Positions 8,184 through 17,487 of a DNA stretch of 64,000 nucleotides are shown here, in pieces. Location: NCBI RefSeq assembly GCF_027923555.1, contig NZ_AP025523.1:3228484-3292483 (forward strand), in the 5' to 3' direction. The DNA is from Vulcanimicrobium alpinum (GTDB lineage: Bacteria > Vulcanimicrobiota > Vulcanimicrobiia > Vulcanimicrobiales > Vulcanimicrobiaceae). Below the pieces are notes generated by a model. It saw nothing but the letters and a program-made list of their open reading frames with translations. It was not told where the DNA came from and did no database searches. Positions within the stretch are counted from its first letter, which is position 1; each line of letters starts with the position of its first letter. The translations under genes were made by a program, and so were the position numbers.

Positions 8184-9326
8184 ATGAAGATCGCCGTCCC
8201 GAAGGAACGGGCGCCCGGAGAACACCGCGTCGCGCTCGTCCCCGACGTCATCGCGAAATTGATCGGCGGCGGTCACGCCATCACGGTCGAGCGCGGCGCC
8301 GGGGCCGCCGCGTTCTATCCCGACGACGCGTACGCGAAAGCCGGCGCCGCGATCGCGGACGGCGCCGCGGTCTACGCCGGCGCCGACGTCGTCGCGCGCG
8401 TTGCGAAGCCCGACGACGCCGAAGTCGCCGCGATCCCCGCGGGCGCGACGCTCGTCGGTCTGCTGGCGCCGCTGGGCGACCCGCGGTCGGTCGAACGCTA
8501 CGCGCAGCGCGGCATCTCGGCGCTCGCGATGGAGCTCATCCCGCGCACGACGCTCGCGCAAGCGATGGACGCGCTCTCCTCGCAGGCCTCGATCGGCGGC
8601 TACAAAGCCGTCGTCCTCGCCGCCGAAGCGCTGCCGAAGTACTTCCCGATGCTCACCACGGCGGCGGGGACGGTTCAGCCCGCAAAGGTCCTCGTGATCG
8701 GCGCCGGCGTCGCCGGGCTGCAGGCGATCGGCACCGCGCGGCGTCTCGGCGCGATCGTCACGGGGTACGACGCGCGGTCCGCCGTGAAAGAACAAGTGCA
8801 GTCGCTGGGCGCGAAGTTCCTCGAGATCGCCGGGGTGGAGGCGACCGGGCAAGGCGGCTACGCGCGCGAGCTGACGCCCGAGGAGATCGCGATCCAGCGC
8901 GCGGCGATGGTGAAAGCGATCGGCGGGAGCGACGTCGTGATCACGACCGCCGCCGTCCCCGGGCGCAAGGCGCCGGTGCTGGTGACGGCTGATGCGGTCG
9001 CGGCGATGGCTCCCGGCAGCGTGATCGTCGATCTCGCGGCCGAGACGGGCGGGAACTGCGAGCTCACTCGCGCCGGTCAGACGATCGTCAGCGAGGGCGG
9101 GGTGAGCATCATCGGCGCGGTCAACCTTCCGGCGACCGTTCCGACGCATGCGAGCCAGCTCTACGCGCGCAACGTCCAGGCGTTGCTGACGTACCTTTAT
9201 CGTGACGAGCGGCTCGCGCTCGATGCCAACGACGAGATCGCGCGCGGCGCGGTGATCGTGCGCGCCGGCGAGATCGTGCACGAGCCAACGAAGTCCGCCC
9301 TTGCCGCACCCGGAGGAGTCGTGTGA
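8184..9326 (+). CDS. pntAA: NAD(P) transhydrogenase subunit alpha part 1
   Basis: Soluble NAD(H)-binding domain I of the proton-translocating transhydrogenase, which transfers hydride between NADH and NADP+ using the proton gradient. The protein opens MKIAVPKERAPGEHRVALVP and has the alanine dehydrogenase/PNT fold. The Rossmann segment VLVIGAGVAGLQAIGTARRL is near residues 170-190, followed by the mobile-loop region and EITRAGQ-like NCELTRAGQTIV. Its 380 residues match the separate-subunit (Rhodospirillum rubrum-type) arrangement, in which the membrane part is a different gene. I use the ATG before KIAVPKE; in-frame ATGs at 8139 and 8175 give non-conserved extensions. Its stop overlaps the next start by four bases. 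Confidence 0.93.
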   Translation: MKIAVPKERAPGEHRVALVPDVIAKLIGGGHAITVERGAGAAAFYPDDAYAKAGAAIADGAAVYAGADVVARVAKPDDAEVAAIPAGATLVGLLAPLGDPRSVERYAQRGISALAMELIPRTTLAQAMDALSSQASIGGYKAVVLAAEALPKYFPMLTTAAGTVQPAKVLVIGAGVAGLQAIGTARRLGAIVTGYDARSAVKEQVQSLGAKFLEIAGVEATGQGGYARELTPEEIAIQRAAMVKAIGGSDVVITTAAVPGRKAPVLVTADAVAAMAPGSVIVDLAAETGGNCELTRAGQTIVSEGGVSIIGAVNLPATVPTHASQLYARNVQALLTYLYRDERLALDANDEIARGAVIVRAGEIVHEPTKSALAAPGGVV

Positions 9327-9643
9327 CCGCGCACCTGCTGACCGAACTGACGGTCTTCATCCTGGCCGTCTTCGTCGGGCTCGAGGTCATCTCGAAAGTG
9401 CCGACCACGCTGCACACGCCGCTGATGTCGGCCACCAACGCGATCCACGGGATCGTGCTGGTCGGCGCGATCCTCGTCGCCGGCGTCGCCGACGCGCCGT
9501 TCAACGCGATCGTCGGCTTCATCTTGGTCCTGCTGGCGTCGCTCAACGTCTTCGGCGGCTACACCGTCACCGAACGGATGCTGCAGATGTTCCGGCCCAG
9601 AGCGCCTGCCGCGCCGAAGTCCGACGCGGACGGTGCGCGATGA
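9323..9643 (+). CDS. pntAB: NAD(P) transhydrogenase subunit alpha part 2
   Basis: Small membrane subunit (106 residues) forming part of domain II, the proton channel. Three hydrophobic helices are visible: TELTVFILAVFVGLEVI, LMSATNAIHGIVLVGAILVA and FNAIVGFILVLLASLNVFGG, followed by the conserved YTVTERMLQMF end. GTG start overlaps the pntAA stop in a GTGA, and its own stop overlaps the pntB ATG, so the three subunits are translationally coupled. Length and order are normal for three-gene pnt operons. Confidence 0.93.
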   Translation: MTAHLLTELTVFILAVFVGLEVISKVPTTLHTPLMSATNAIHGIVLVGAILVAGVADAPFNAIVGFILVLLASLNVFGGYTVTERMLQMFRPRAPAAPKSDADGAR

Positions 9644-11046
9644 CCGCGACCGAAACCGCGACGCCGATCTGGGTCGACGTCGCCTACCTCGTGACGTCGA
9701 TCTGCTTCATCTTCGGCCTGCGGTACCTGAGCTCGCCGAAGACGGCGCGCCAGGGAAATCGCGTCAGTGCGATCGGGATGCTGATTGCGGTCGTCGCGAC
9801 GCTCAGCCAGGGGATCGTGAACTGGTGGGTGATCGGCGCGGCGCTCGTCGTCGGCGCCGCGATCGGGATCATCTCGGCGCAGCGCGTGAAGATGACCGCG
9901 ATGCCGCAGATGGTCGCGATCTTCAACGGCGCGGGCGGCGGCGCGGCCGCACTCGTCGCGGCCGGCGAACTGCTGAAGGTCTACAACGCCGGACAGACGC
10001 CGGCGTACGACGTCTCGTTTACCTCGGTGCTTTCCGCGGTCATCGGCGCGGTGTCGTTCGCCGGCTCGATCGTCGCGTTTTTGAAACTGCAGGAGCTGAT
10101 GACGGGGCGCCCGATCACCTATCCCGGCCAGCAGATCGTCAACGCGCTCATCGCGCTCGCAATCTTGGTGTGCTGGGGCCTCGTCGTCGGCAATGCCCCC
10201 AACTCGCTGGAATATTTCTGGATCGCCTTGGCCGCGTCGTTCGCGCTGGGGATCCTGTTCGTGCTCCCGATCGGCGGCGCGGATATGCCCGTCGTGATCT
10301 CATTGCTGAACTCGTTCACCGGCCTGGCCGCGGCGTCGACCGGGTTCGTGCTCGGGAACAACGTCTTGATCATCAGCGGCGCGCTCGTCGGCGCGTCCGG
10401 TACGCTGCTGACATTCCTGATGGGCAAGGCGATGAACCGCTCCGTCACCAACGTGCTCTTCGGCGCGTTCGGCGCGGTGAAGGCGAGCGCGGCGGGCGCT
10501 GCGGCGAAACAGCAGAACGTGCGCAGCGTCAGTGCCGACGACGTCGCGGCGATGCTCGCGTACGCGAACCAGGTGATCGTCGTCCCCGGCTACGGGATGG
10601 CGGTCGCGCAGGCGCAGCACTCGATCCGCGAGCTCGCCGATCAGCTCGAGAAAAAGGGCGTCGAGGTGAAGTACGCGATCCATCCGGTCGCGGGACGGAT
10701 GCCGGGCCACATGAACGTCCTGCTCGCAGAAGCGAACGTGCCATACACGTCGCTCTACGACATGGACGACATCAACCCCGAGTTCGACCGCACCGACGTC
10801 GCGCTCGTCGTCGGCGCCAACGACGTGACGAACCCCGCGGCGCGCGAAGACAAAACGAGCCCGATCTACGGGATGCCGATCCTCAACGTCGACAAGGCGG
10901 CGAACGTCGTGGTCCTCAAGCGCTCGATGAACTCCGGTTTCGCCGGCATCGACAACCCGCTCTTCGACGACCCGAAGACCGTGATGCTCTTCGGCGACGC
11001 GAAAAAATCGATCGACGGCGTCGTCTCGGGAGTCAAAGCCCTCTAG
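9640..11046 (+). CDS. pntB: NAD(P) transhydrogenase subunit beta
   Basis: Membrane plus NADP(H)-binding subunit of 468 residues. The N-terminal half has about eight to nine transmembrane helices, including the conserved QMVAIFNGAGGGAAALVAAG loop. The C-terminal domain III carries VIVVPGYGMAVAQAQHSI, the NADP-binding GYGMAVAQAQ motif, with AIHPVAGRMPGHMNVLLAEA and VGANDVTNPAARED. All are standard and intact. ATG start sits in an ATGA overlap with pntAB. The enzyme should supply NADPH in this aerobic metabolism. Downstream lies a decayed gene rather than a further operon member. Confidence 0.94.
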   Translation: MTATETATPIWVDVAYLVTSICFIFGLRYLSSPKTARQGNRVSAIGMLIAVVATLSQGIVNWWVIGAALVVGAAIGIISAQRVKMTAMPQMVAIFNGAGGGAAALVAAGELLKVYNAGQTPAYDVSFTSVLSAVIGAVSFAGSIVAFLKLQELMTGRPITYPGQQIVNALIALAILVCWGLVVGNAPNSLEYFWIALAASFALGILFVLPIGGADMPVVISLLNSFTGLAAASTGFVLGNNVLIISGALVGASGTLLTFLMGKAMNRSVTNVLFGAFGAVKASAAGAAAKQQNVRSVSADDVAAMLAYANQVIVVPGYGMAVAQAQHSIRELADQLEKKGVEVKYAIHPVAGRMPGHMNVLLAEANVPYTSLYDMDDINPEFDRTDVALVVGANDVTNPAAREDKTSPIYGMPILNVDKAANVVVLKRSMNSGFAGIDNPLFDDPKTVMLFGDAKKSIDGVVSGVKAL

Positions 11047-11072
11047 CGGGGTTGATGTTTTCTTACGAAATT

Positions 11073-12077
11073 CCGGCATCGCGAGCGGTACGACGCATCT
11101 CGGCACGCCGGTCGCGCTGCGGCCGACGCCGTTCGAAGCGCCCTGCGACCCGATCATTTCGCACGGCGCGTGGGTGAACGATTGAGACGGCGGTAAGATG
11201 GACGGCTTCGACACCACGCCGACCAACTGTTTCGGCCTGCCGCCCGATCCGCTCTATCCGTACGGGTACGTCCCGCGCGCCCAGACGCGGACTTACTGGG
11301 ACGTCGCTTCGCGGTTCATCATCGCCGACCCCATGTTCGCGTCGCAAACAGGTCCCAGTTATCCCAGCCGTGTCTTCCTCGTCGCCGGCACATCGCACAA
11401 GGAGGCGGACGATCCAACGGATCCACTGATCTGGGGCTGCCATGCGCCGGCCGGAACGATCGTTCCCGTGCACGACGACGCGAGGCCGTCGAACATCATC
11501 GGCAGCGAGTTTCCGTGCTTCGATACGACCACGCTCGGCGACGCGTCGAGACCGCCGGTAAGCGGTGGCTGTACTACACGTTTCTCCTCGACTACCGTCT
11601 GACGCAGAAGAAGACTGCCGCCGCGACCTTGCCGTACGACGCGATCCGCCACATCCGCTTCGGCCCCGACTGGACGAACCGGATCGTCGGCCCCGGCTGG
11701 CGCGTCTTCACCGACCTGCAGCAAGGAACGCTCCCCGACGTCGCGTGGGTCAATCCGCCGATCATCGCTACCGATCACGCGCAGGCGACCTCGGCGGCTG
11801 GTTCGATCACGTGAATCTGCCGCAGCTCGACGGCGACGGTCTCAGGATGCGCGTCCCGCTGCTGGTGATCTCGAAGTGGGCGAAGCACGGCTACGTCTCG
11901 CACGTCGAGCACGAGTTCGGCTCGCTACTGAAGTTCACCGAAAAGCGTCTGGGGATCGCGTCGCTCGGCACGACCGACCTGCGCGCCGACGACCTCTCCG
12001 ACTGCTTCGACTTCAAGCAGACGCCGCCGGCGTATCGGCCGGTCGCGACCCTGCACGTCGACCTGTCGTACTTCTAA
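11073..12077 (+). pseudogene. decayed phosphoesterase (PF04185-type, phospholipase C/acid phosphatase family)
   Basis: Pieces of one protein lie in three reading frames. The first frame reads ASGTTHLGTPVALRPTPF, then CDPIISHGAWVND, a TGA at 11183-11185 where the family has Trp, and DGGKMDGFDTTPTNCFG onward. A shift near 11538 moves to the frame with GKRWLYYTFLLDYRL and VNPPIIATDHAQATSA. Near 11800 a deletion of some 25 codons joins to the third frame with GGWFDHVNLPQLDGDG, HGYVSHVEHEFGSLLKF and the end SYF. The N-terminal catalytic region is missing altogether. Intact relatives are secreted phosphoesterases that hydrolyse phosphate mono- or diesters. With one nonsense codon, one frameshift, one internal deletion and a lost 5' end, it cannot make a full enzyme. 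Confidence 0.85.
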
Positions 12078-12163
12078 CAGCTCGGCGTCGACAGCGGTCC
12101 GTCCGACTTCTGATCGGTCTCGCGACAGGCGCCGAACCGCCGGCGCGTGCAAGAGAGACGGGG

Positions 12164-13309
12164 ATGCTGATCGCGACGATCCTCTCAGCATGGCTGCAGT
12201 ACGGCGCCGACGGCGAACCGCATGCCCGAGCGGTCGTGAGCGGCGCCGCCTGCCCGGCGGCGCGCGCCGACGAGAAGCTGCTCGCGATGGAACGGCGCGC
12301 TGCGGGCGGCCCGGGCTTCGACGACGTCGTGTGCGACGTCGCGATCCCCAAGGACGCGAAGCGCGTCGCCGTCGACGCGCGCGCGCTTCCGGCGCCCGCG
12401 CACGATCCGCGCACGATCGTCGTGCTCGGCGATACCGGCTGCCGCATCTCGCTCGTGCTCGCGCAGGGCTGCAACGATCCGTCGGCGTGGCCGCTCCCCG
12501 CCAACGCGCGCGCGATCGCGGCGCTGCATCCGGATCTCGTCATCCACGTCGGCGACTATCTGTACCGCGAGCGCGCGTGCCCCGCGCTCTCCGCCTGCTC
12601 GGGAAGTCCGCACGGCGACAACGCCTTCGCGTGGCAGGCGGACTGGCTACGCCCCGCCGCGCCGATCTTCGCGAACGCGCCGATGCTGATGCTGCGCGGC
12701 AACCACGAGGAGTGCTCACGCAACGGACCGGGATGGTTCCGCTACCTGGACCCGCACGCGAGCACGGCGTGCAAGGACACGACCGACCCGTACGCCGTCG
12801 ATCTCGGCACGCTGCGCATCGTCGCGTTCGACTCTGCCGTCGCCGAAGATCAAGGCGTCAACGACGATCATGGTCCGATCTACCGGCGGCAGTTCGCGCA
12901 GGCGCGCGCGCTCGCCATCGGAGCAAGCGAAGCGTGGTTCGTCACGCATCGTCCGCCGTACACGAACGGCGACGAGCGCGACGCGATGGGCGACGCGCTG
13001 CAACCGTTCGATGCGGTGCTCTCCGGCCACATCCACCTCTTCGGCGCCGTCGACGTTGACGGTCAGCCGCCGCTGGTGATCAACGGCGAAGGCGGCACGC
13101 GCCTCGATCTGAACTATGCGAGCTTCCTCGGTCTGGCGATGGGCAAACTCCATGCGGCCGGAACGCCGTTCGGCGAGGCGCGCTTCGGCTTCGGCGTCTA
13201 CCGGCGTACGAACGCCGGCTGGACCGTCTCGCTGCGCGATCCGGGCGGCGTCGAACGCGCGGTCTGCGTCCTCGCGAAACGCAGCGTGCACTGCGAGCGC
13301 GTCGAGTGA
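12164..13309 (+). CDS. metallophosphoesterase (calcineurin-like), copy 1
   Basis: Binuclear-metal phosphoesterase of 381 residues with all the usual blocks: VVLGDTGCR, HPDLVIHVGDYLYRE, LMLRGNHEECS, WFVTHRPPYTNG and VLSGHIHLFGAVD, followed by INGEGGTRLD. The N-terminus (MLIATILSAWLQYGADGEPH) is a short hydrophobic stretch that may be an abbreviated secretion signal. A beta-rich C-terminal tail (FGVYRRTNAGWTVSLRD) follows the catalytic domain. A paralogue with the same architecture lies near 32 kb. The stop is 6 bp from that of the convergent TonB receptor gene. The substrate is unknown; secreted nucleotide or phosphomonoester hydrolysis is plausible. Two phosphoesterase genes side by side, one dead, suggest a phosphate-scavenging locus. 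Confidence 0.82.
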   Translation: MLIATILSAWLQYGADGEPHARAVVSGAACPAARADEKLLAMERRAAGGPGFDDVVCDVAIPKDAKRVAVDARALPAPAHDPRTIVVLGDTGCRISLVLAQGCNDPSAWPLPANARAIAALHPDLVIHVGDYLYRERACPALSACSGSPHGDNAFAWQADWLRPAAPIFANAPMLMLRGNHEECSRNGPGWFRYLDPHASTACKDTTDPYAVDLGTLRIVAFDSAVAEDQGVNDDHGPIYRRQFAQARALAIGASEAWFVTHRPPYTNGDERDAMGDALQPFDAVLSGHIHLFGAVDVDGQPPLVINGEGGTRLDLNYASFLGLAMGKLHAAGTPFGEARFGFGVYRRTNAGWTVSLRDPGGVERAVCVLAKRSVHCERVE

Positions 13310-13315
13310 GCGCGT

Positions 13316-16054
13316 TCAGCGCTGAACTTGCAGGCGCATAGTCACGGCGCGCGCGTTCGGATACGACGACGGCACATACCCCGCCGTGCCGTAGCGCCAC
13401 GGCACCGCGGGCGTCCGGCCGTCGTTGGTCGGGACGCCGTTGCCCAGCGCGTACGCGCCGTTGTACGCTTTCCCGTACGCCGCGGCGTACGCGGGGTCTC
13501 CGCCGCCGTAGCCGGGCGGTCCGATGAGGTAGGGATTGCCCTGATACGCCGTCGGCGCGGCGTCGGCGAACAGGTTTACGATATCGACGACGAGCGCCGC
13601 CTTGCGCCCGAGGCCGGCGCGAACGTGCAGCGAGGCGAGAAGCCTCGGCGTCGAACGCAACGTGTTCGGATCGTCGCCCTCCGGCGTCCCGAGCGTGCCG
13701 ATGTAGGGATTCGTCGCCGCGTCGTACGGCTTCGCCGGATCCCGCAGAAAGCAGTAGTTGTATCCGCGGTTCACATAGTTGTCGTTGGGGACGTGCGCCG
13801 GACGCCCGGTGTGCGGATCGAAGATCCACACCTTCGTACCGTTGCCGTACGGATACCCGCTCTGATACGAGAGCGACGGCGTGACGGTGATGCGTGCGCC
13901 GATCCGGGCGGCGTAGGATGCGACGGCGGAGAGATCCGGGGCGTAGCCGAGCGGAAAGCGATGTCCGGCGGCGACCGCCGGTGCGTTGAGATTGCTGTAG
14001 CCGAACTGGGCGGCACTCGACGACATGCCGCGCAGATACGTCGCCGACACCGTGAGGGCGCCGCCGGAGAGCGCGAACTCAAGGCCGCGCACCCGCAGGC
14101 TTCCGGCATTGGTCGGGATGCCGACGCCGCTCGGACGCGTCCCGGCTGCGAGCGCGCTGCGGAAATCGGCGGGTAGCACGTCGACGAGGTTCGTCTCCGA
14201 CTTGGCGAAATACGTGATGCGCGCGCGCAGCAGTCCTTGCTGCTCGAGGGCCGCTTCGTACGTGGTGCCGGATTCCGGCGCGAGCGGGGCGAACCGCGCC
14301 GGCGCGGCGGCATCGTTGCGTTCGGTTTCGAGCGGGTTGGGCGCTTGCGTCGTGCGATCGAACGATGCGAAGACTCCGAGCGTTCCGCTCAGTCGCAGGT
14401 TGAACCCGAGGTGCGGGTCGAGGGCGGAGACGGAGTATCGGTTCCCGTCGCTGCGGACTACGCGCGTGCCAGTGGCACGGAGCGTCGCGGTGAGCGATCG
14501 CCCGGTCGACGGCGTCCAGCGATCCGACGCATACGCGAGGTACGAGCCGAGGACCGGTTGAGCGGTGACGTGCTCGTCGAAGGTCGGGACGAGCTGATCG
14601 ATCAACGACGTCTGCCGCCGCAGGTCGCCGCCGTAACGGAGTTCGTGCCGTTCGCTTGCAACGTTCTGCACGTCGAGCCCGGCGCCGAACAGCGCGCTGT
14701 TCTGGCCGCCGAAGTACGAGACGACGCCGCTGGGAAACGACAGATCGTCGAAGTACGGCGCGGCCGTATGCGCGCCGTATTGCGAGCCGTAGAGTTGCAG
14801 CGACATCGTCGCGTGATCGTAGCTGCGCAGATCGGCGATCTTCTCGACGGCGTACGTCCCGCGAACCCGCGAAGGGGTCGTCACCGCGGCCGCGGGCGAC
14901 GGTTCGCCGGGATACGAACCGTTCGCGCCGTCGAACGCGCCGTACGTCTGCCCCGCAAACGGCGTGGCGTATTGGTCGTACGCCGCCGCCCCCGCAAGCA
15001 ACGAAACGGAAAGGTCGTCGCGGCGCACGCGCACGTGCGCGTTGCCGGCCGCCGACCACGTCGCGCGGTGCGCGAGCGCCAAGCCGTATGTCCCGGCTTC
15101 GGCCGGATAGAACGTGTGCCCGTCGCCGTACGCGATCTGCTCGTTCGCGGCCCGCACGTCGAGCGCGTAGCGCTGCCGCAGCGTCGGCGTCGCCCAGCGC
15201 GATTCCACCTCGACGCTGCGCGCGTTCGTCGAGACGCCCGTGCCGATTTCGACGGTGGTGACTGCGGGGAAGCCGCCGGTCGCCGGAATCTGATCGATCA
15301 CGCCCGAGAGTCCTTGGTTGCTCGAGCCGGAGAAGCCGCCCGTCGTCACGGTAGTCCAGCGCGTCCCCGTCGTCGCAAGCTGCGCGCCGACCACGTTGCC
15401 GCCCGGCTCTGCGATCAGCGCCTGCGGCACGGGGACGCCGTCGAAGCTGAAGACGGTGTCCTGCACTTTGCCGCCCTGCAGGATCACGTTGGCGAACTGA
15501 TCCTGCTGGACGCCCGGGACCGCAGCGACGGCCGCCTGCACGGTCCCCTGGGTGTACGTCCCCAGGCCCGACGAGGATGCCGCGGCGAGCCCGCGCGCGC
15601 GCTCGCCGCCGACGTGAAACACGTCCTCGGTGCGTTCGAACTCGACGCCGTCCGGAGCAGGACGCGCGCCGACGCGGCCGATCTCGCGAAGCGACGGGAC
15701 GAGGGCCGCATCGACGCGGACGCTCGCGCCGGGCGGCACCGTGAGCGCGGCGACGATCAACGGTGCGAACCCGTTCGCGCTGATGGTGACGGTATACGTG
15801 TCCGGCGTGACGCCGACCAGCGTGAAACGGCCGTCGCTCCCGCCGCGCGCGCGATATCGGCCCGCCGCCGACGCGGCGACGATCTCGGTACCCGGGACGG
15901 GCGCGCGTCCCTGGGCACCGACGACGCGGCCGACGATCATCCCCGTCGTCGCATCAGCCGCGACGGCGCGGCCGCTCGCCGACAGCGCGAGCACGATCGC
16001 GACGATCGGCACCCGCACGGACTGCAGCACGTCCAAGGTCGTTCGCATCGTCAT
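13316..16054 (-). CDS. TonB-dependent receptor with carboxypeptidase regulatory-like N-terminal domain
   Basis: Outer-membrane active transporter of 912 residues. A signal peptide (IVAIVLALSASGRAVA) is followed by a carboxypeptidase-regulatory-like domain at about 35-115 (GMIVGRVVGAQGRAPVPGTE, then GRFTLVGVTPDTYTVTISANG). The plug domain starts near 165 with TVQAAVAAVPGVQQDQFANV and ILQGGKVQDTVFSFDGVPV, and the rest is a beta-barrel ending in the outer-membrane-type LQVQR. This architecture is common in Acidobacteria and Eremiobacterota. ATG at 16054 or 16048. No TonB, ExbB or ExbD gene is nearby. It may be co-transcribed with the secreted-protein gene upstream (85-bp gap). The ligand is unknown. 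Confidence 0.85.
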   Translation of the reverse strand: MTMRTTLDVLQSVRVPIVAIVLALSASGRAVAADATTGMIVGRVVGAQGRAPVPGTEIVAASAAGRYRARGGSDGRFTLVGVTPDTYTVTISANGFAPLIVAALTVPPGASVRVDAALVPSLREIGRVGARPAPDGVEFERTEDVFHVGGERARGLAAASSSGLGTYTQGTVQAAVAAVPGVQQDQFANVILQGGKVQDTVFSFDGVPVPQALIAEPGGNVVGAQLATTGTRWTTVTTGGFSGSSNQGLSGVIDQIPATGGFPAVTTVEIGTGVSTNARSVEVESRWATPTLRQRYALDVRAANEQIAYGDGHTFYPAEAGTYGLALAHRATWSAAGNAHVRVRRDDLSVSLLAGAAAYDQYATPFAGQTYGAFDGANGSYPGEPSPAAAVTTPSRVRGTYAVEKIADLRSYDHATMSLQLYGSQYGAHTAAPYFDDLSFPSGVVSYFGGQNSALFGAGLDVQNVASERHELRYGGDLRRQTSLIDQLVPTFDEHVTAQPVLGSYLAYASDRWTPSTGRSLTATLRATGTRVVRSDGNRYSVSALDPHLGFNLRLSGTLGVFASFDRTTQAPNPLETERNDAAAPARFAPLAPESGTTYEAALEQQGLLRARITYFAKSETNLVDVLPADFRSALAAGTRPSGVGIPTNAGSLRVRGLEFALSGGALTVSATYLRGMSSSAAQFGYSNLNAPAVAAGHRFPLGYAPDLSAVASYAARIGARITVTPSLSYQSGYPYGNGTKVWIFDPHTGRPAHVPNDNYVNRGYNYCFLRDPAKPYDAATNPYIGTLGTPEGDDPNTLRSTPRLLASLHVRAGLGRKAALVVDIVNLFADAAPTAYQGNPYLIGPPGYGGGDPAYAAAYGKAYNGAYALGNGVPTNDGRTPAVPWRYGTAGYVPSSYPNARAVTMRLQVQR

Positions 16055-16139
16055 CGCTTGGCGTGGAATCGTTTCGGGCGCGGAGCGACGGCGCCTCCTC
16101 GCCCCGCCGCTCTCAACCGCGCCGCGCGTTCGCTGCGGA

Positions 16140-17366
16140 TCAGCGATTGAACACGTTGTCGGCTTTGTCTTTGGTCGGCCGCTCGTTGATGAACGCCACC
16201 GGCGGGCAGTTCACCACGAACACCGAGCCGTACGCCGCACCGCCCGGCCCGGTGAGGGCATTGCGGCCGACGAGGTTGAGAATCTCGTTCTCGTCGGTCT
16301 GGCGGACGTTCTTGTGCTCGGCGATCGCCGCTTTCGTCCATTCGCCCAACTGCACGTCCCACAGAGGGCTGTACGCGTTGGCGTGGCGCGGATCGTCGAG
16401 CGACGGGAAATCACCTTGCACGTTCAGCGAGGTTGCCAGCGTTGCGGAATTTTCCAGCGTCGCGTCGCGATCGAGGTTGCCGTCTTTCGCGACGTACTGC
16501 AGCCCTTGCGCCTCCGGATTGTCCTTGCCCGTCTGGCCGTTGAGGAACACGAAGATGCGTTCGCGCGCCGAGCCGAGATTGTCGTCGCCGTTGGCGAATG
16601 CCGCATGGCCGAGCAGCGGTACGTACGTCGCACGTTCGACCGCGGCCGCGCCGGGATCCGACGCCTCGGTGCTGAGGTATAGGATCGGCTGGCCTGAATC
16701 AAAGCCCCGCGCGAGCAGCAGCGTCGCTTCCGGCCCGTCGTCATCGAGTTTGGTATCGATCGCCAGCACGCGTTCCGCGGTGTTCGTATGATGGACGACG
16801 TCGAACGGACCGTCGCCCACGGCGATGATCGGTGCGTTGTAGATCACCGGTGAACCTGCGATGCGGATATACGGAGAATATTTTGCATCGCCGACCGCGC
16901 CGGGCTGCGCTTTCGAGGGCGGAAAGCCGCCGGGGCCCGGCGTGAAGATGCGCGTCGGAGCAAAATCCGGGATGCCGGCGAAATTCACGACGGCGTCGTT
17001 GTTGAATTTACCGCTCGGCTTGCCGAGCGTCACCTGCTGGACGCACTCCGGGCACCCGATCGGCAAGTTCGCGAGCTTCGGTGCGTAGTGCACGTCCAAG
17101 TCGCGCGCGATGCCGAAGTCCGACGCGTCGGTGAGGATGTACCATACCGTCTTGCCGTTGAAGCTGCCCTTGTGAATCGGCAGCACCGCCGTCTGATTGC
17201 GGACGTCGACATTGCGCGCGTTCTTCAGCACGACGTGGTCGGCGGCGAGATATTGCGACTGCGCCGTACCGCTGCGCGAGGAAATGCCCCAGGCGGCCGC
17301 GCCGAAACCGGCCGCGGCGACGAGCGCCGCGGCGCCGATGCGCCTCGGGGAGAGTGAAAGATGCAC
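16140..17366 (-). CDS. secreted protein of unrecognised family
   Basis: I do not recognise this 408-residue protein. From the GTG at 17366 (GAGG eleven bases upstream) it starts with a basic N-terminus and a hydrophobic helix (RRIGAAALVAAAGFGAAAWG), either a signal peptide or an anchor, so it should act outside the cytoplasm. Landmarks include YLAADHVVLKNARNVDVRN, a CPEC pair (IGCPECVQQVTLGKPSGK), GRNALTGPGGAAYGSV and FVVNCPPVAFINERP at the C-terminus. A longer in-frame extension to 17681 is Arg/Pro-rich and probably not translated. It diverges from a cupredoxin gene 121 bp away and precedes the TonB receptor gene on the same strand, hinting at a metal-linked envelope function. Confidence 0.6.
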   Translation of the reverse strand: MHLSLSPRRIGAAALVAAAGFGAAAWGISSRSGTAQSQYLAADHVVLKNARNVDVRNQTAVLPIHKGSFNGKTVWYILTDASDFGIARDLDVHYAPKLANLPIGCPECVQQVTLGKPSGKFNNDAVVNFAGIPDFAPTRIFTPGPGGFPPSKAQPGAVGDAKYSPYIRIAGSPVIYNAPIIAVGDGPFDVVHHTNTAERVLAIDTKLDDDGPEATLLLARGFDSGQPILYLSTEASDPGAAAVERATYVPLLGHAAFANGDDNLGSARERIFVFLNGQTGKDNPEAQGLQYVAKDGNLDRDATLENSATLATSLNVQGDFPSLDDPRHANAYSPLWDVQLGEWTKAAIAEHKNVRQTDENEILNLVGRNALTGPGGAAYGSVFVVNCPPVAFINERPTKDKADNVFNR

Positions 17367-17487
17367 GGGAAAAGGTGCCTCGTTATGCGGAGGGGGTAAA
17401 CGTTCCGCATGATACCTTCCGGGCGCCCCGGCGCGATGTAAGGATGCATACATCGGCTCGCCGGCACCTCGCGTTATCGTCGACCGC

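Noticed and set aside
14237-16150. 637-codon open frame on the plus strand
   Set aside because: Antisense to the first TonB receptor gene, same composition bias; not a gene.
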